Shown: positions 34,846-44,124, numbered from the stretch's first letter. The stretch: DNA of 64,000 nucleotides from JAPOXK01 sp965220315 (GCA_965220315.1 CBDCPP010000002.1:744001-808000), one strand, 5' to 3'. Notes: generated by a model not told the origin, from the letters alone. A program made the numbers and translations.

Positions 34846-35315
34846 TGCTCGCCTATCCAATCGTGCTCGAAAACGATGACGGCGCCGTTCTGGCGACAGC
34901 CCCCGACTTTCCCGAGTTGACCACCTTCGGGGATGACCGCGACGAGGCCCTCGCGCGGGCGGTGGACGCGCTCGAAGAAGCCATCGCGGCCCGCATCCAC
35001 GACCGCCGGGACGTTCCCGTTCCCTCACAGGGGGAGGCCTACGCCGTCCTCCCCACGCTCACCTCCGTCAAGGTCTTGCTGTACCAGGGGATGCGAGACG
35101 AGGGCATTGGCAAAGCGGAGTTGGCCCGCCGGCTTGCGTGGCATCTGCCGCAAGTGGATCGCGTCCTCGATGTGCAGCACCACTCGCGGTTGGACCAGAT
35201 GGACACCGCGCTCCGCGCGATTGGGCGGCAGCTCTATGTCCGTGTCGGAGTTGCGTCGGAACCGCAGAATGCCGGCGCTGGCGGCAATCCGCGAGGCGTG
35301 CCACTGTCGCGATAG
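34845..35315 (+). CDS. hicB: HicB-type antitoxin with C-terminal helix-turn-helix
   Basis: 156 residues. The N-terminal degenerate RNase-H-like domain (YPIVLENDDGAVLATAPDFPE, then TTFGDDRDEALARAVDALEEAI) masks HicA. The C-terminal part (GIGKAELARRLAWHLPQVDRVLD) is a Cro/Xre-type helix-turn-helix, so it is the DNA-binding partner for the palindromes upstream. The tail after about residue 130 is poorly conserved. Intact partner of the preceding hicA. Confidence 0.92.
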   Translation: MLAYPIVLENDDGAVLATAPDFPELTTFGDDRDEALARAVDALEEAIAARIHDRRDVPVPSQGEAYAVLPTLTSVKVLLYQGMRDEGIGKAELARRLAWHLPQVDRVLDVQHHSRLDQMDTALRAIGRQLYVRVGVASEPQNAGAGGNPRGVPLSR

Positions 35316-35420
35316 CCTGCGGCTCCCTCAGTGACGCATCGCGAGCGCGCAGCAGTTGAGCGCACAGAATTCCTCGGCGCTCCCCTCGCTTGGAGTCTTT
35401 TGAAGGGGGCAGATTCCCCC

Positions 35421-35489
35421 GTGGGGAGGCAAACCTCCGTCCCAGCCGCGAACAGGACCGATCCGCGACCATCCGGGTCGGGAGGATCG
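35421..35489 (+). repeat. Dispersed 69-bp repeat, copy 2
   Basis: Second copy of the repeat at 23299-23367. It sits between the first HicAB operon and the truncated second hicB, in a 265-bp stretch without a gene. Confidence 0.75.
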
Positions 35490-35580
35490 GCGATGCTGTT
35501 CTCTCTCCGCCGCGTCGTCGGCCCGCTCCGCTGGGTAGGCTGCGGTGGTCGCGCGGGCCGCGTTCGGTCTTGGGAGCCGA

Positions 35581-35820
35581 TCAGCCTGTCTGGGTTTCGA
35601 GAGGGACAGCCGCAGGCGCTACGGGGTCGATGCCGAGTTCCTTGCATCCTTCGAGGTACACGTCAATGGAACACCGGAACTCCCGCTTGAGGCCCTCGAC
35701 ATCAGTCGCCTCGGCGTTCGCAATCGGATAGGGGCCGCTGTTGATCACCCTGGCGTGCAGTACTTCCGCCTCACCGTCGTACACGACCGCGCCGATGTAG
35801 CCTTTGTACTCCAGCATCAA
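35581..35820 (-). CDS. hicB: HicB-family antitoxin, apparently C-terminally truncated
   Basis: 79 residues beginning MMLEYKGYIGAVVYDGEAE, with DVEGLKREFRCSIDVYLEGC, typical of the RHH-type HicB subfamily, which usually has about 110 residues and ends in a ribbon-helix-helix DNA-binding domain. That domain is absent: after GIDP the sequence changes to an Ala/Pro tail and stops, near the dispersed repeat at 35421-35489. The protein might still neutralise the toxin but should not bind an operator. It overlaps the upstream hicA by 4 bp (ATGA). Confidence 0.8.
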   Translation of the reverse strand: MMLEYKGYIGAVVYDGEAEVLHARVINSGPYPIANAEATDVEGLKREFRCSIDVYLEGCKELGIDPVAPAAVPLETQTG

Positions 35821-36035
35821 CGTTCTCCAGTGCGCCCGATGAACCTGACGATGTCACGGATGGTCTCTCGCCGCGTCTCGGGCCGGGGATGGGGTCTGTG
35901 GACGACCATCGAGTCAGTCCCCTTGACCAATGGCACCCGTGAACCGGCCCGCTCGATGACATCGACTCCCAGCGCGGATAACAGGGAGATCATGTCCGTC
36001 CAGCGGATGTCCGCTGGCGTGGGCACCGCCCGCAT
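35817..36035 (-). CDS. hicA: HicA-family toxin (second, divergent HicAB module)
   Basis: 72 residues of the longer HicA subfamily: DIRWTDMISLLSALGVDV, GSRVPLVKG, the HRPHP block and a terminal VRFIGRTGE helix. Gene order is toxin then antitoxin on the minus strand, with a 4-bp overlap. It is unrelated in detail to the HicA at 34657 and lies about 700 bp from that operon, so the island carries two HicAB types. Confidence 0.82.
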   Translation of the reverse strand: MRAVPTPADIRWTDMISLLSALGVDVIERAGSRVPLVKGTDSMVVHRPHPRPETRRETIRDIVRFIGRTGER

Positions 36036-36601
36036 GCGCTCCAGCGTCCGCGCGTGCGCCGTCTCCGCTTCCTACCATTGTGAGGCAGGGTTCACGCGTT
36101 TGGCCACCTGCGCCGGACGCTCTCGCTCGCCCCAGCACAGCCTTCACCGCCAGCGTCCGGGCGTCCGGGTCACGGACTACTCCGAGACGGCTCCTGCCCT
36201 CCTCGTGGTCGAGATCGCCGGGTCTGGGCGCTGGCCTCGATCATTCAACGTTTGCAAGTCGCTGGACCGTTTCCGCTCGCAGATCCACCATGGGCGGCCT
36301 ACTCCCCAGAAGTCATAAGTGATGCGGGCAATGCCACGGAATGCGCTCCTGGTCGAGGGCCGTGCCCTACATGTGGGACGGCCGGTCGCAGTCTTGCGAG
36401 CAGAGATGGGCCGGGCGGAGCTGATGGACGACGTTTGCCGTTCAGCGAGACGTCACGTCGGATCAGCCGGTAGGAGCGGTGCATGCGGGGCGCTTGTTCG
36501 TGCCCCCTCGGATGTGAGTTGGCGCTCCTGTCGGTGCTGACGGTAGGCAGCCGGATCGCTCGCCGCGCCCTGCGGGGCGGACGGTGGCCGAGCGGCGCGG
36601 C
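36036..36601. other. Intergenic, no supported gene
   Basis: 566 bp between hicA and the damaged recombinase. ORFs exist but read as low-complexity Arg/Ser/Pro sequence in every frame. No tRNA-like sequence is seen next to this recombinase copy. Confidence 0.5.
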
Positions 36602-37463
36602 CTAGCGCGGACTGGTCAGCATCCCATCCCCGGGCGAGAGGGCGGCGTGGCGGGCAGCCGCCTGAGCGCTGTCGTAGGTGGCGCTGTAGCGGCGCACCAT
36701 ATCGGGGGAGCGGTGGCCGAGCAGGTGCTGGACATCGAGCTCGCGCGCATCGTGGGCGATGGCCCAGGTGGCGAAGGTATGCCGGAAGCGATGGGCATGG
36801 ACCCGGGGGATCCCCGCGGCCCGGCCCAGCCGCCGCAGCAGCTGCTTGAGCCCGTTGGGCTGGAGCCGCACGCCCGGGTGGAGCCGCCCATAGCGAGCCG
36901 TGACGAAGAGCGGCCCCGGGGCCGGCCCCCGGTCGGCACCATAGACGGCGAGGGCGGCGGCGCAGCGACCGGCGAAGGGCACGATGCGGTCCTGGCCCCC
37001 CTTGCCCTGCCGCACGAGCAGCCGGCGCTCCGTCCACGAGCAGTCCCCCAGGTCCAAGTGGGCCGCCTCGGAACAGCAGATGCCCGTATCGAGAAGCGTC
37101 AGGAGGATCGCCCATCACGGCGGCCCACCGGGGTGGCGGGATCGCAGCAGGCCAGCAGGCGCCCGATCTCGGCGGGCGCGAGGGGCGGCACGATCGTCTG
37201 GGGCAGACGCACGGTGCGGAGGCCGCGGAAGGGATCGTTGGCGGTGGAGCCGGCGGCGCGCAGCCAGGTGCAGAAGCAGCGCACCTCGCGGAAGGAGCGG
37301 TGGCGGGTGGCGGGGCGCTGGGCGGCGAAACGGGCGAGGGAGGCGATCACGTGATCGGGGCGGCGGCGATCGTGCGGGGGGACTTGCCCTCGACGGCACA
37401 GCGGGCCAGGTAGGTGGCGATGAAGTTTGGGAGGGATAGGGTGCCGGTAGGGGTGGGGTCCAT
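36602..37463 (-). pseudogene. Tyrosine recombinase (XerC/D-like), copy 1, broken
   Basis: From ATG 37463 the N-terminal core-binding part (YLARCAVEGKSPRTIAA) is intact, then about 100 bp are missing relative to the 58-kb copy. The frame resumes at the ARFAAQRPATRHR region and breaks again near 37108 (after GRRD). The last frame (36602-37057) contains the catalytic HRFRHTFATW, LLGHRSP and the tyrosine in RRYSATY. So catalytic residues survive but the gene cannot make one protein. Its nearest relatives are the copies at 49385-49960 and 58282-59218, all on the minus strand. Confidence 0.88.
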
Positions 37464-37472
37464 GGTCCGTCC

Positions 37473-37664
37473 ATGGACGCTCTGCTGGCGGCAGTCAAGC
37501 GAAGGCAGCGGCCTGGGGCACCGGCGGAATTACGGCACGCTGTACTGGGTGACGCAGAGAACGCAGCGCTGCAGGCGCAAGCGTTCGCCGAACTCGGCAG
37601 TGCCTTGCTGGCGCGCCGCCGCGAATTCCTTGGTGCCGTCATTCGGCTTGGCGCCCCCGTCTGA
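37473..37664 (+). CDS. Small ORF divergent from recombinase copy 1
   Basis: 63 residues, alanine- and arginine-rich, starting 10 bp from the recombinase ATG. A similar beginning (MDALSAAAVK) lies at the same place beside the 58-kb copy, but the two soon diverge. It may be conserved upstream DNA rather than a gene; no family is recognised. Confidence 0.2.
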   Translation: MDALLAAVKRRQRPGAPAELRHAVLGDAENAALQAQAFAELGSALLARRREFLGAVIRLGAPV

Positions 37665-37877
37665 GCGGCATGCGGCGGGCTCGCGCGACCAGGCTCGCTG
37701 CTCTGTTTCGTCCGCCGACGCACGGGATCGACGCTGGGCACTAGAACGGCCGGCAGCGGTCGCGCCCGGCGTGGGGGCGCGGTCGCCTCACGGGCTTGCT
37801 ACCCTACGGGTCGATCGCTGCTGTCCCGGCCACGGACTGTTCGCACGGCTGGGCAGACGAAGGAGACGAGGTGGCCG

Positions 37878-38021
37878 ATGGCAGACAACGGAGACCGCAG
37901 CATGCTGCGCCGCATCCACGACGCGACATGCCCCGGCGCGGTGACGAACCTCAAGCCCGTCCAGCGGGTCTGTCCGATGTGCCGCGCGGTGGCGAAAGAA
38001 GAGGCCAGCGAGGCGGACTAG
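37878..38021 (+). CDS. 47-residue cysteine-containing small protein
   Basis: ATG 37878 to TAG 38021, with AAGGAG about 12 bp upstream. The product has Cys18 and a CPMC pair at 32-35, a possible half zinc ribbon, with a basic middle and acidic tail. Its composition is far more protein-like than overlapping frames. Function unknown; 38022-38473 downstream is without a supported gene. Confidence 0.4.
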   Translation: MADNGDRSMLRRIHDATCPGAVTNLKPVQRVCPMCRAVAKEEASEAD

Positions 38022-38473
38022 CCGGTTGGGGCCAGCGCTCGCACAGATCCTTCGTGTTCCGGGCATCGCAACGCGAAGGGGATGAGTCTCTTCCTGGGCG
38101 CGCGCCCTCGGTGGTCCGGTGCAGCGTGGCGTCGATCCCAACCGGCGCGGACGAAAACCGAGGGACGGGGGGGCGGGTCCTTAGACTACTGAACGGTCCA
38201 TCTTCGAACCGCCCCTGGGTGTCTCGACGTGCTGCTTGGCGCAGCAAAGTGAGGGGTTGCACGCTGGGGGCTCAGATTTGTCAGCCCCCTCGTTCGCATC
38301 CAGTCATCCGATTTCCCGTCTAGCGGTGAGCACAAATCGGAGTGTCCGGAGCGATTCGTCCACAGAGAAGAGTTTGTGGCAGTCCTAATCAGACCGCCCT
38401 CTGCCCGCCGCTTGACCCGTACCCTAGATTGTCCCCACGCGGCACTGACTGCGCCACGCCAACCAGGATATCC

Positions 38474-39466
38474 ATGCAGTTCGGCCTCACGCTCATGGCC
38501 GTCGACCCGCCCGCGACCTTCCGCGAGTCCGTCCGCTTCGCCGATGCCAACGGCTATGCCTTCATGTGGGTCGCCGACTCCTCCCTCCACGCCCGCTACG
38601 TCTACAGTTACCTCACCCTCCTCGCCATCGACTCCGCCCACCTCCGCTTCGGCCCCAACTGCACCCATCCCCACACTCGCCACCCGGCCCTCAACTTCAA
38701 CGCCCTCTGCACCCTGGACGAGCTCTCCGGCGGCCGCGCCGTCATGAACCTCGGCGCCGGCGACCGTCCCGTCACCGAGCTCGGCTACACGATCGCCAAG
38801 CTGCAGACCGTCCGCGACATGGTCCAAGCGGGCCGCGCCCTCCTCCAAGGCGACCCCGTCGACTACCCCGCTGAAGCCTTCCAGCTCCACCAAGCCGCCA
38901 TCCCCTACGGCGCCCGCGCCGACCTCCCCATCTACCTCACCGTCACCAACCAACGCATGTGCCAGCTCGCCGGCGAAATCGCCGACGGCGTCCTCCTCTC
39001 CTGTGGCACCGCCCGCTCCTGTCTGGAGTTCGCCCTCGCCCAGGTCCAAGCAGGGGCCCAGCGCGCCGGTCGCACCCCCGACGACCTCGACATCGCCTGC
39101 CACCTCTTCGTCTCCATCCGCGACGACCGCGCCCAAGCCCGCGAAGATACGCGCATCATCGCCGCCTGGTACCCCCAGACCGCCCCCCGCTACGTCGAGC
39201 TCGCCGGCTTCGACGCCACCCTCGTCGACACGGTCCGAGCCGCCTACAGGGGCGGCCACTTCCACGAAGCCGCCGCCGCCGCCCGGCTCATCCCCGACGA
39301 CTTCATCGACCAGTTCACCCTCGCCGGCCCGCCCGGCTACTGCGTCGACCGCATCAACGAACTCCGCGACCTCGGCCTCACCCACTTCGAAATCTTCCCC
39401 GTCGGCGGCGACCGCCACGCCACCGCTCGTCGCTTCGCCCAAGAGGTCATCCCCCACCTGAGCTAG
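38474..39466 (+). CDS. Luciferase-like (LLM) flavin-dependent oxidoreductase
   Basis: 330 residues from ATG 38474 (MQFGLTLMAVDPPATFRESV). TIM-barrel LLM features include MWVADSS, FGPNCTHPHTRHPALN, LDELSGGRAVMNLGAGDRP and a C-terminal VDRINELRDLGLTHFEIFP. It belongs to the MER/F420-dependent-like branch; the cofactor is not provable. The codon third position is almost always C, like the next two genes, which follow at 40 and 53 bp and probably form an operon: oxidoreductase, M29/NicX-like enzyme, amidase. Such clusters open or oxidise N-heterocycles or amides, but no substrate is proven. Confidence 0.87.
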   Translation: MQFGLTLMAVDPPATFRESVRFADANGYAFMWVADSSLHARYVYSYLTLLAIDSAHLRFGPNCTHPHTRHPALNFNALCTLDELSGGRAVMNLGAGDRPVTELGYTIAKLQTVRDMVQAGRALLQGDPVDYPAEAFQLHQAAIPYGARADLPIYLTVTNQRMCQLAGEIADGVLLSCGTARSCLEFALAQVQAGAQRAGRTPDDLDIACHLFVSIRDDRAQAREDTRIIAAWYPQTAPRYVELAGFDATLVDTVRAAYRGGHFHEAAAAARLIPDDFIDQFTLAGPPGYCVDRINELRDLGLTHFEIFPVGGDRHATARRFAQEVIPHLS

Positions 39467-39506
39467 GGTCTCAGCTGGCCGGCCTGCATCCAGGAGAGGA
39501 CACCAC

Positions 39507-40547
39507 ATGCTGCACCTTGCTGACATGGCCTGGGGCGCCCGCCGCGCCGTCATCGACTGCGCCGGCGTCCGGCCCGGCGAGCACGTCCTGCTCGTCACCG
39601 ACTCCCGCTCCGACCTCGATATCGTCGAGCTCTTCGCCGCCGTCGCCGCCCAGGCCGGCGCCGAGGTCACCACCACCTCCATGGCCCCCGTCGACACCCC
39701 AGGCGCGATGCCCCCCGCCACCGTCGCCGCCGCCTGCAAAGAGGCGGACGTCATCCTCGAGCTCACTACCCAGTTCATCGGCAGCTCCGATGCCCGCGTC
39801 CAGGCCTGCAAGAACGGCGCCCGCTGGCTCATCCTGGTCGCCATGACCCCCAGACTCCTCCGCCGCGGCGGCGGTATGGAGGCCGACTTCGAAAGCCTCG
39901 ACATCGTCGCCGGCGACATCCACGAGCGCTTTTCCCAGGCCACCTCGCTGCGGCTCACCACCGCCGCCGGCACCGACATCACCGCCAGCCTCCAAGGCCG
40001 CGACGGCCGTCACCATGCCGGCATCGCCCGCACGCCCGGCTCCCTCGCCGCCCCGCCCGACGTCGAGGCCGGCATCGGTCCCCCCGAAGGCACCACCAAC
40101 GGCGTCCTCGTCATCGATGCCCTCATCGAGCTCCTCGGCCTCCCCGAGATCACCGAGTCCTTCCGCATCACCGTCGAGAACGGCCGCTGCGTCGACTTCC
40201 AGGGCGAAGGCGACGGTGCTCGCCAGGCCGGCATCCTCACCCGCAAGCTCGAGAGCCTCCACGACCCCAACGTTTACGAGATCGCCGAGATCGCCATCGG
40301 CCTCAACCCGTTCGCCATCCACTGCCATGAAGCCCTCGAATGCGAAGCCGTCCTCGGCTCCGCCCATATCGGCATCGGCGACAACCGCGGCTACGGCGGC
40401 AGCAACGCCTCCAAGGGCCACTTCGACCTCGTCATGCGCGACGCCACCCTCTACCTCGACGGCGAGGTCATCCTCCAAAACGGCGACCTCACCACGACTC
40501 CCCTTCGAACCGCGCTCTCCTCAATGCCCCTACCGGATCCCCCGTAG
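39507..40547 (+). CDS. M29 aminopeptidase/NicX-like metal-dependent enzyme
   Basis: 346 residues. The fold features of the thermophilic aminopeptidase (M29) family are seen: an N-terminal CAGVRPGEHVLLVTD strand-loop, a central NGVLVIDALIELLGL segment, and C-terminal metal ligands in EIAEIAIGLNP, the ALECEAVLGSAHIGIGDN block and the HFDLVMRDATLYLDGE end. 2,5-dihydroxypyridine 5,6-dioxygenase (NicX) belongs to the same superfamily, and the neighbouring flavin oxidoreductase and amidase make a ring-cleavage role as likely as peptidase activity. Second gene of the presumed operon. Confidence 0.8.
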   Translation: MLHLADMAWGARRAVIDCAGVRPGEHVLLVTDSRSDLDIVELFAAVAAQAGAEVTTTSMAPVDTPGAMPPATVAAACKEADVILELTTQFIGSSDARVQACKNGARWLILVAMTPRLLRRGGGMEADFESLDIVAGDIHERFSQATSLRLTTAAGTDITASLQGRDGRHHAGIARTPGSLAAPPDVEAGIGPPEGTTNGVLVIDALIELLGLPEITESFRITVENGRCVDFQGEGDGARQAGILTRKLESLHDPNVYEIAEIAIGLNPFAIHCHEALECEAVLGSAHIGIGDNRGYGGSNASKGHFDLVMRDATLYLDGEVILQNGDLTTTPLRTALSSMPLPDPP

Positions 40548-40600
40548 CGCAGACAGATCCACCCGACGACCAGAAGCCCCTAGTGGAAGGACGGACGGCA

Positions 40601-42142
40601 ATGATTCGACGAGCACTCGGCGGCATCATCTCCCCCACGACGGAGGAACTCAAAGCGATCGGCAAGCAGTACCACTTCGAGATCAGCGACGAAGAGCTCG
40701 ACTACTTCAGCGCCGTGATCGAAGGCTTCATGCCCGCCTACCGCAAGATCGAATCCCTCCCCGACCCCAAGCCCCCCGTCAAATACCCCCGTACCCCCGG
40801 CTACCAGCCCCCCGCCGACGAGAACCCGCTCAACGCCTGGTACTGGCGGACCTCCATCAAAGGCGAGCCCACCGGCAAGCTCGCCGGCAAGACCGTCGCC
40901 CTCAAAGACACCATCTCCCTCGCCGGCGTCCCCATGATGGTCGGGTCGGCCGTCATGGAAGGCTTCATGCCCGACTACGACGCCACCGTCGTCACCCGCA
41001 TCCTCGACGCCGGCGGCGAGATCGTCGGCAAGGCCACCTGTGAGGACTTCTGCTGCTCCGGCAGCTCCCAGACCTCCGTCCCCGGGCCCGTCCGCAACCC
41101 CCACAACCCTGCCTACTCCGCCGGCGGATCTTCCAGCGGCAGCGGCGCCGTCGTCGTCGCCGGCGACTGCGACATGGCCCTCGGCGGCGACCAGGGCGGC
41201 TCCATCCGGATCCCCGCCGCCCAAGTCGGGGCCGTCGGCCTCAAGCCCACCTGGTCCCTCGTCCCCTTCACCGGCATCGCCTCCGTCGACGCCACCATCG
41301 ACCACGTCGGCCCCATGACCCGCACCGTCGAGGACACCGCCCTTCTCCTCGAAGCGATCGCCGGCTACGACCCCGACGACGCCCGGCAAAGCCCCGGCAT
41401 CAAAGTCGAGGAGTACACCAAGGCCTGTACCGGTGAGGCCAACGGGCTTCGCATCGGCATCTTGGAGGAAGGCTTCGGCTGGGGCGACGACTCCAAGGAC
41501 ACCGACGCCGCCGTCCGCGAGGCCGCCCATGCCTTCGAGCGTGCCGGCGCCACCGTTGGCAAAGCCTCCGTCTCCATGCACCGCGACGGCCCCGATCTCT
41601 GGACTGCCCTCCTCATCGACGGCTTCTTCGTCCAGCTCATCCTGCTCAACGGCGCCAACTACGGCGGTCGCGGCTTTTACGACACGCGTGCCATCGACTA
41701 CATGGGCCGCTCACGCAAGACCATGGCCGACAACTTCCCCGCCGGCGTCAAGCTCCTCGCCCTGCACGGCCACTACATGCTGGAGCACTACAACGGTCGC
41801 TACTACGCGAAGTCCCAGAACCAGCGCAAGCTCCTCACCCAGTCCTATGACGAGGCCTTCAAAGACTTCGACATCCTCGCCCTCCCCACCCTCGCGCCCT
41901 GGGGTATGGCCCATGAGCTCAGCGGTGACCCCACTCCTTCCCTCGAGCAGTTAATCGAGAACTCCTTCAGCTACCACGTCAATACTTGTCCCAGCGACCT
42001 TACCGGCAACCCCGGCATCTCTATCCCCTGCGCCAAGATCAATGGCCTCCCCGTCGGCATGATGCTCCTCGGGCGCCGCTGGGAGGACAGTACCGTTATC
42101 CGCGCCGCCCACGCTTTCCAGGAGCTCGGCCTCTATCACTAG
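40601..42142 (+). CDS. Amidase-signature-family hydrolase
   Basis: 513 residues from ATG 40601; the frame is open further upstream, but that part is out-of-frame low-complexity shadow of the preceding gene. The Ser-cisSer-Lys triad is visible: Lys in TVALKDTISL, the cis-Ser in SAGGSSSGSGA, and the nucleophile in GGDQGGSIRIPA. LKPTWSLVP and DHVGPMTRTVEDTA are the usual substrate-channel blocks, and the C-terminal GNPGISIPC block completes the fold. It hydrolyses an amide to acid and ammonia, possibly a product of the two upstream enzymes. Third gene of the presumed operon. Confidence 0.92.
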   Translation: MIRRALGGIISPTTEELKAIGKQYHFEISDEELDYFSAVIEGFMPAYRKIESLPDPKPPVKYPRTPGYQPPADENPLNAWYWRTSIKGEPTGKLAGKTVALKDTISLAGVPMMVGSAVMEGFMPDYDATVVTRILDAGGEIVGKATCEDFCCSGSSQTSVPGPVRNPHNPAYSAGGSSSGSGAVVVAGDCDMALGGDQGGSIRIPAAQVGAVGLKPTWSLVPFTGIASVDATIDHVGPMTRTVEDTALLLEAIAGYDPDDARQSPGIKVEEYTKACTGEANGLRIGILEEGFGWGDDSKDTDAAVREAAHAFERAGATVGKASVSMHRDGPDLWTALLIDGFFVQLILLNGANYGGRGFYDTRAIDYMGRSRKTMADNFPAGVKLLALHGHYMLEHYNGRYYAKSQNQRKLLTQSYDEAFKDFDILALPTLAPWGMAHELSGDPTPSLEQLIENSFSYHVNTCPSDLTGNPGISIPCAKINGLPVGMMLLGRRWEDSTVIRAAHAFQELGLYH

Positions 42143-42426
42143 TCCCCGCGAAGCCGCCCCAAACGTGCCGGTCATCTCGAGCGACCACCGCGTTCGGGGT
42201 CCGCATACGCTTCGACAAGCACGCCCCGCGAGAAACCTGACAGCCGGTTCGGGAGGGGTACGCCGCGATGGGAAGCAGCGGGGGAGGTGGCGGCGACGGC
42301 GCAGGAGGCAGTTGGGAAAGGAAGCCGAGCGTAGGCGTGGGCGCGCAGGTGGCGGAGATGGCACTGCGGCGGCCGGGGTGCATCGCTATCGTGGGGTGCG
42401 AAGGCGGAGGAAGGAGCGTGGTGGGT

Positions 42427-43464
42427 ATGCAGATCGGCACCTACATGGACACGCACGGGGTGATCGTGCGGAGCACGACCGAGTTCTGGGTGGAGAACGT
42501 GGCGCCGGAGACGATGCGGCCGCTGGAGCTGGCGCGATTGGCGGAACGCTGCGGCTACCACTCGCTGTGGTTCCCCGACCACGTGACCCTGCCGCTTGAA
42601 ACGACGCCGGTGCACATTGTCAATCCGGAGTCGGGGAAGCGCCACTACGTGGAACGGCCGCAGATGTTGGACGCGCTGACGACGATGGCGGCGGTGGCCG
42701 CGGCGACGGAGCGCATCCGGCTGGCGACATCCGTATTGATCGCGCCGTACCGCCCTCCGCTGCACGACGCGCGGCAGTTCGCGACGGTGGATCATCTGTC
42801 GAACGGGCGGCTGATCGCCGGGGTGGGGGCGGGCTGGGCGAAGGAGGAGTTCGAGGCGCTGGGGCTGGACTACGCGCAGCGCGGCGCTATGACCGACGAG
42901 TGCATCCAGGTCTACAAGACGGCGTGGACGGAGGACACGCCCCACTTCGCGGGAGAATTCTACCGCTTCGCGAACATCACGATGGATCCGAAACCAGTGC
43001 AGCGGCCGCATCCGCCGATCGTGTTTGGCGGGGTGTCGAAAGCAGGGGCGCGCCGGGCGGCCCGCCTGTGCGACGGGTTCTATCCACTCTTCATTCACCC
43101 TGGGGCGCGGCCGCACGACCTCGACCACCTCCACGATGAGATCCGGCGGGAGGCGGAGCGCGTGGACCGGGATCTGTCGGACTTTTGCATGATCGGAGTG
43201 GTGGGTGCCCGCCTGACGAGCGCCGATGACTCCAGCGTGCGGCGGGAGCCACGCCCGATCTGCGAGGGGTCGGCGGAGATGATCTTGGCGGACCTGGAAG
43301 AGTTCGCGGAGGCGGGGTATTCCTTGATGGTGGTCGAGCACGACTGCCGGGATACGAAGTCGGCGGAAGAGCTATTCGAGCGAGTGGAGGCGTTCGGGGA
43401 GGAGGTCATCCCGACGGCGACAAGCTTCAAGGTCGGCGGTGAGTGGCAGCCGGTTCCGGCCTAG
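42427..43464 (+). CDS. Luciferase-like (LLM) flavin-dependent oxidoreductase
   Basis: 345 residues from ATG 42427 with AAGGAG about 10 bp upstream. LLM features are LAERCGYHSLWFPDHV, ERIRLATSVLIAPYR, GRLIAGVGAGWAKEEFEALG and PPIVFGGVSKAGARRAARL. The cofactor is FMN or F420. It is 285 bp downstream of the amidase with its own codon style (G-rich third positions, unlike the C-rich operon before it), so it probably belongs to a different transcription unit or arrived separately. A decayed relative of its N-terminus lies at 45260-45498. Confidence 0.87.
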   Translation: MQIGTYMDTHGVIVRSTTEFWVENVAPETMRPLELARLAERCGYHSLWFPDHVTLPLETTPVHIVNPESGKRHYVERPQMLDALTTMAAVAAATERIRLATSVLIAPYRPPLHDARQFATVDHLSNGRLIAGVGAGWAKEEFEALGLDYAQRGAMTDECIQVYKTAWTEDTPHFAGEFYRFANITMDPKPVQRPHPPIVFGGVSKAGARRAARLCDGFYPLFIHPGARPHDLDHLHDEIRREAERVDRDLSDFCMIGVVGARLTSADDSSVRREPRPICEGSAEMILADLEEFAEAGYSLMVVEHDCRDTKSAEELFERVEAFGEEVIPTATSFKVGGEWQPVPA

Positions 43465-43826
43465 GCAGCGCTACGTCCTCTCGGCGTCCTCAAACAGGCA
43501 ATCCATCCAGCGGTGTTCGATGTCCGCGTCGAGGAACAGCCCGCCGCGCGGGACGTACCCGAGGCGTGCGAAGAAGCCGGCGGTGTGCTCCGGCGTGCCT
43601 CGTCGTGCAGCGCCGCCATGGTCGCGACGCCCCAGTAGCGCCCGCGTTGTTCCTGGAGCACGGCGATACGGCTGATGTGCGGATACTTCCCCTCCGGCGC
43701 GTTGAGGAGGAGCCGGCCGGTCGCCACCGGTCGACCGTCGAGGCGACCGAGCACGTGCATGGCATCCGCCACGGTCGCGGGATCGCCGTCGTAGCGATCG
43801 ATCGCCTCGTCTTCGGAGCGGCGTGG
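43465..43826 (-). pseudogene. Damaged copy of the GNAT C-terminal part
   Basis: Nearly identical to 28468-28862 (3' end of the two-domain acetyltransferase), but with about 36 bp deleted near 43595 and truncated at 43826. It begins right at the end of the LLM gene. It is not functional. From 43827 to 44124 there is no gene except a 43-bp dispersed repeat. Confidence 0.85.
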
Positions 43827-44040
43827 TCGAGGGAGGAACTACTCCTCACCCAAGAGAGGTGCGTTCCGACTCGCACAGAGGGACCGAAGCGCGCGGCGGG
43901 CGCGCCCCGTGGCCTCGTCTTCTAGAAGCCGATGGACCTGCGGGCTTTGGGGAACGAATATGCGGGCGGTGCTTGGGACGGCGGCGGCAGGGCGATCGCT
44001 TCCCCGGTACCCCACGGCCTCGACAGGCGGTGTGAGGCGG

Positions 44041-44083
44041 CCTCCATCACGAGGACCGGTGGGCCGTATGAGGTTTTGCCCCC
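44041..44083. repeat. Dispersed 43-bp repeat, copy 2
   Basis: Second copy of 23929-23971, 41/43 identical, here 42 bp upstream of the higBA operator region. Confidence 0.75.
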
Positions 44084-44124
44084 TCCCACGGCCCCTGCTC
44101 GTGGCATCGTCTTCCTGCATTGAG

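Noticed and set aside
34396..35028. 210-aa minus-strand ORF across hicA
   Set aside because: It overlaps the clear hicA/hicB genes and their promoter, and its sequence is Arg/Pro-rich shadow.
38186..39982. Long minus-strand ORF (598 aa), plus similar ones at 39471-40478, 40580-41581 and 48082-49203
   Set aside because: They are antisense shadows of genes with C at nearly every third position, which removes stop codons from the opposite strand. They are repetitive in Gly/Val/Ala/Glu/Asp and match nothing.
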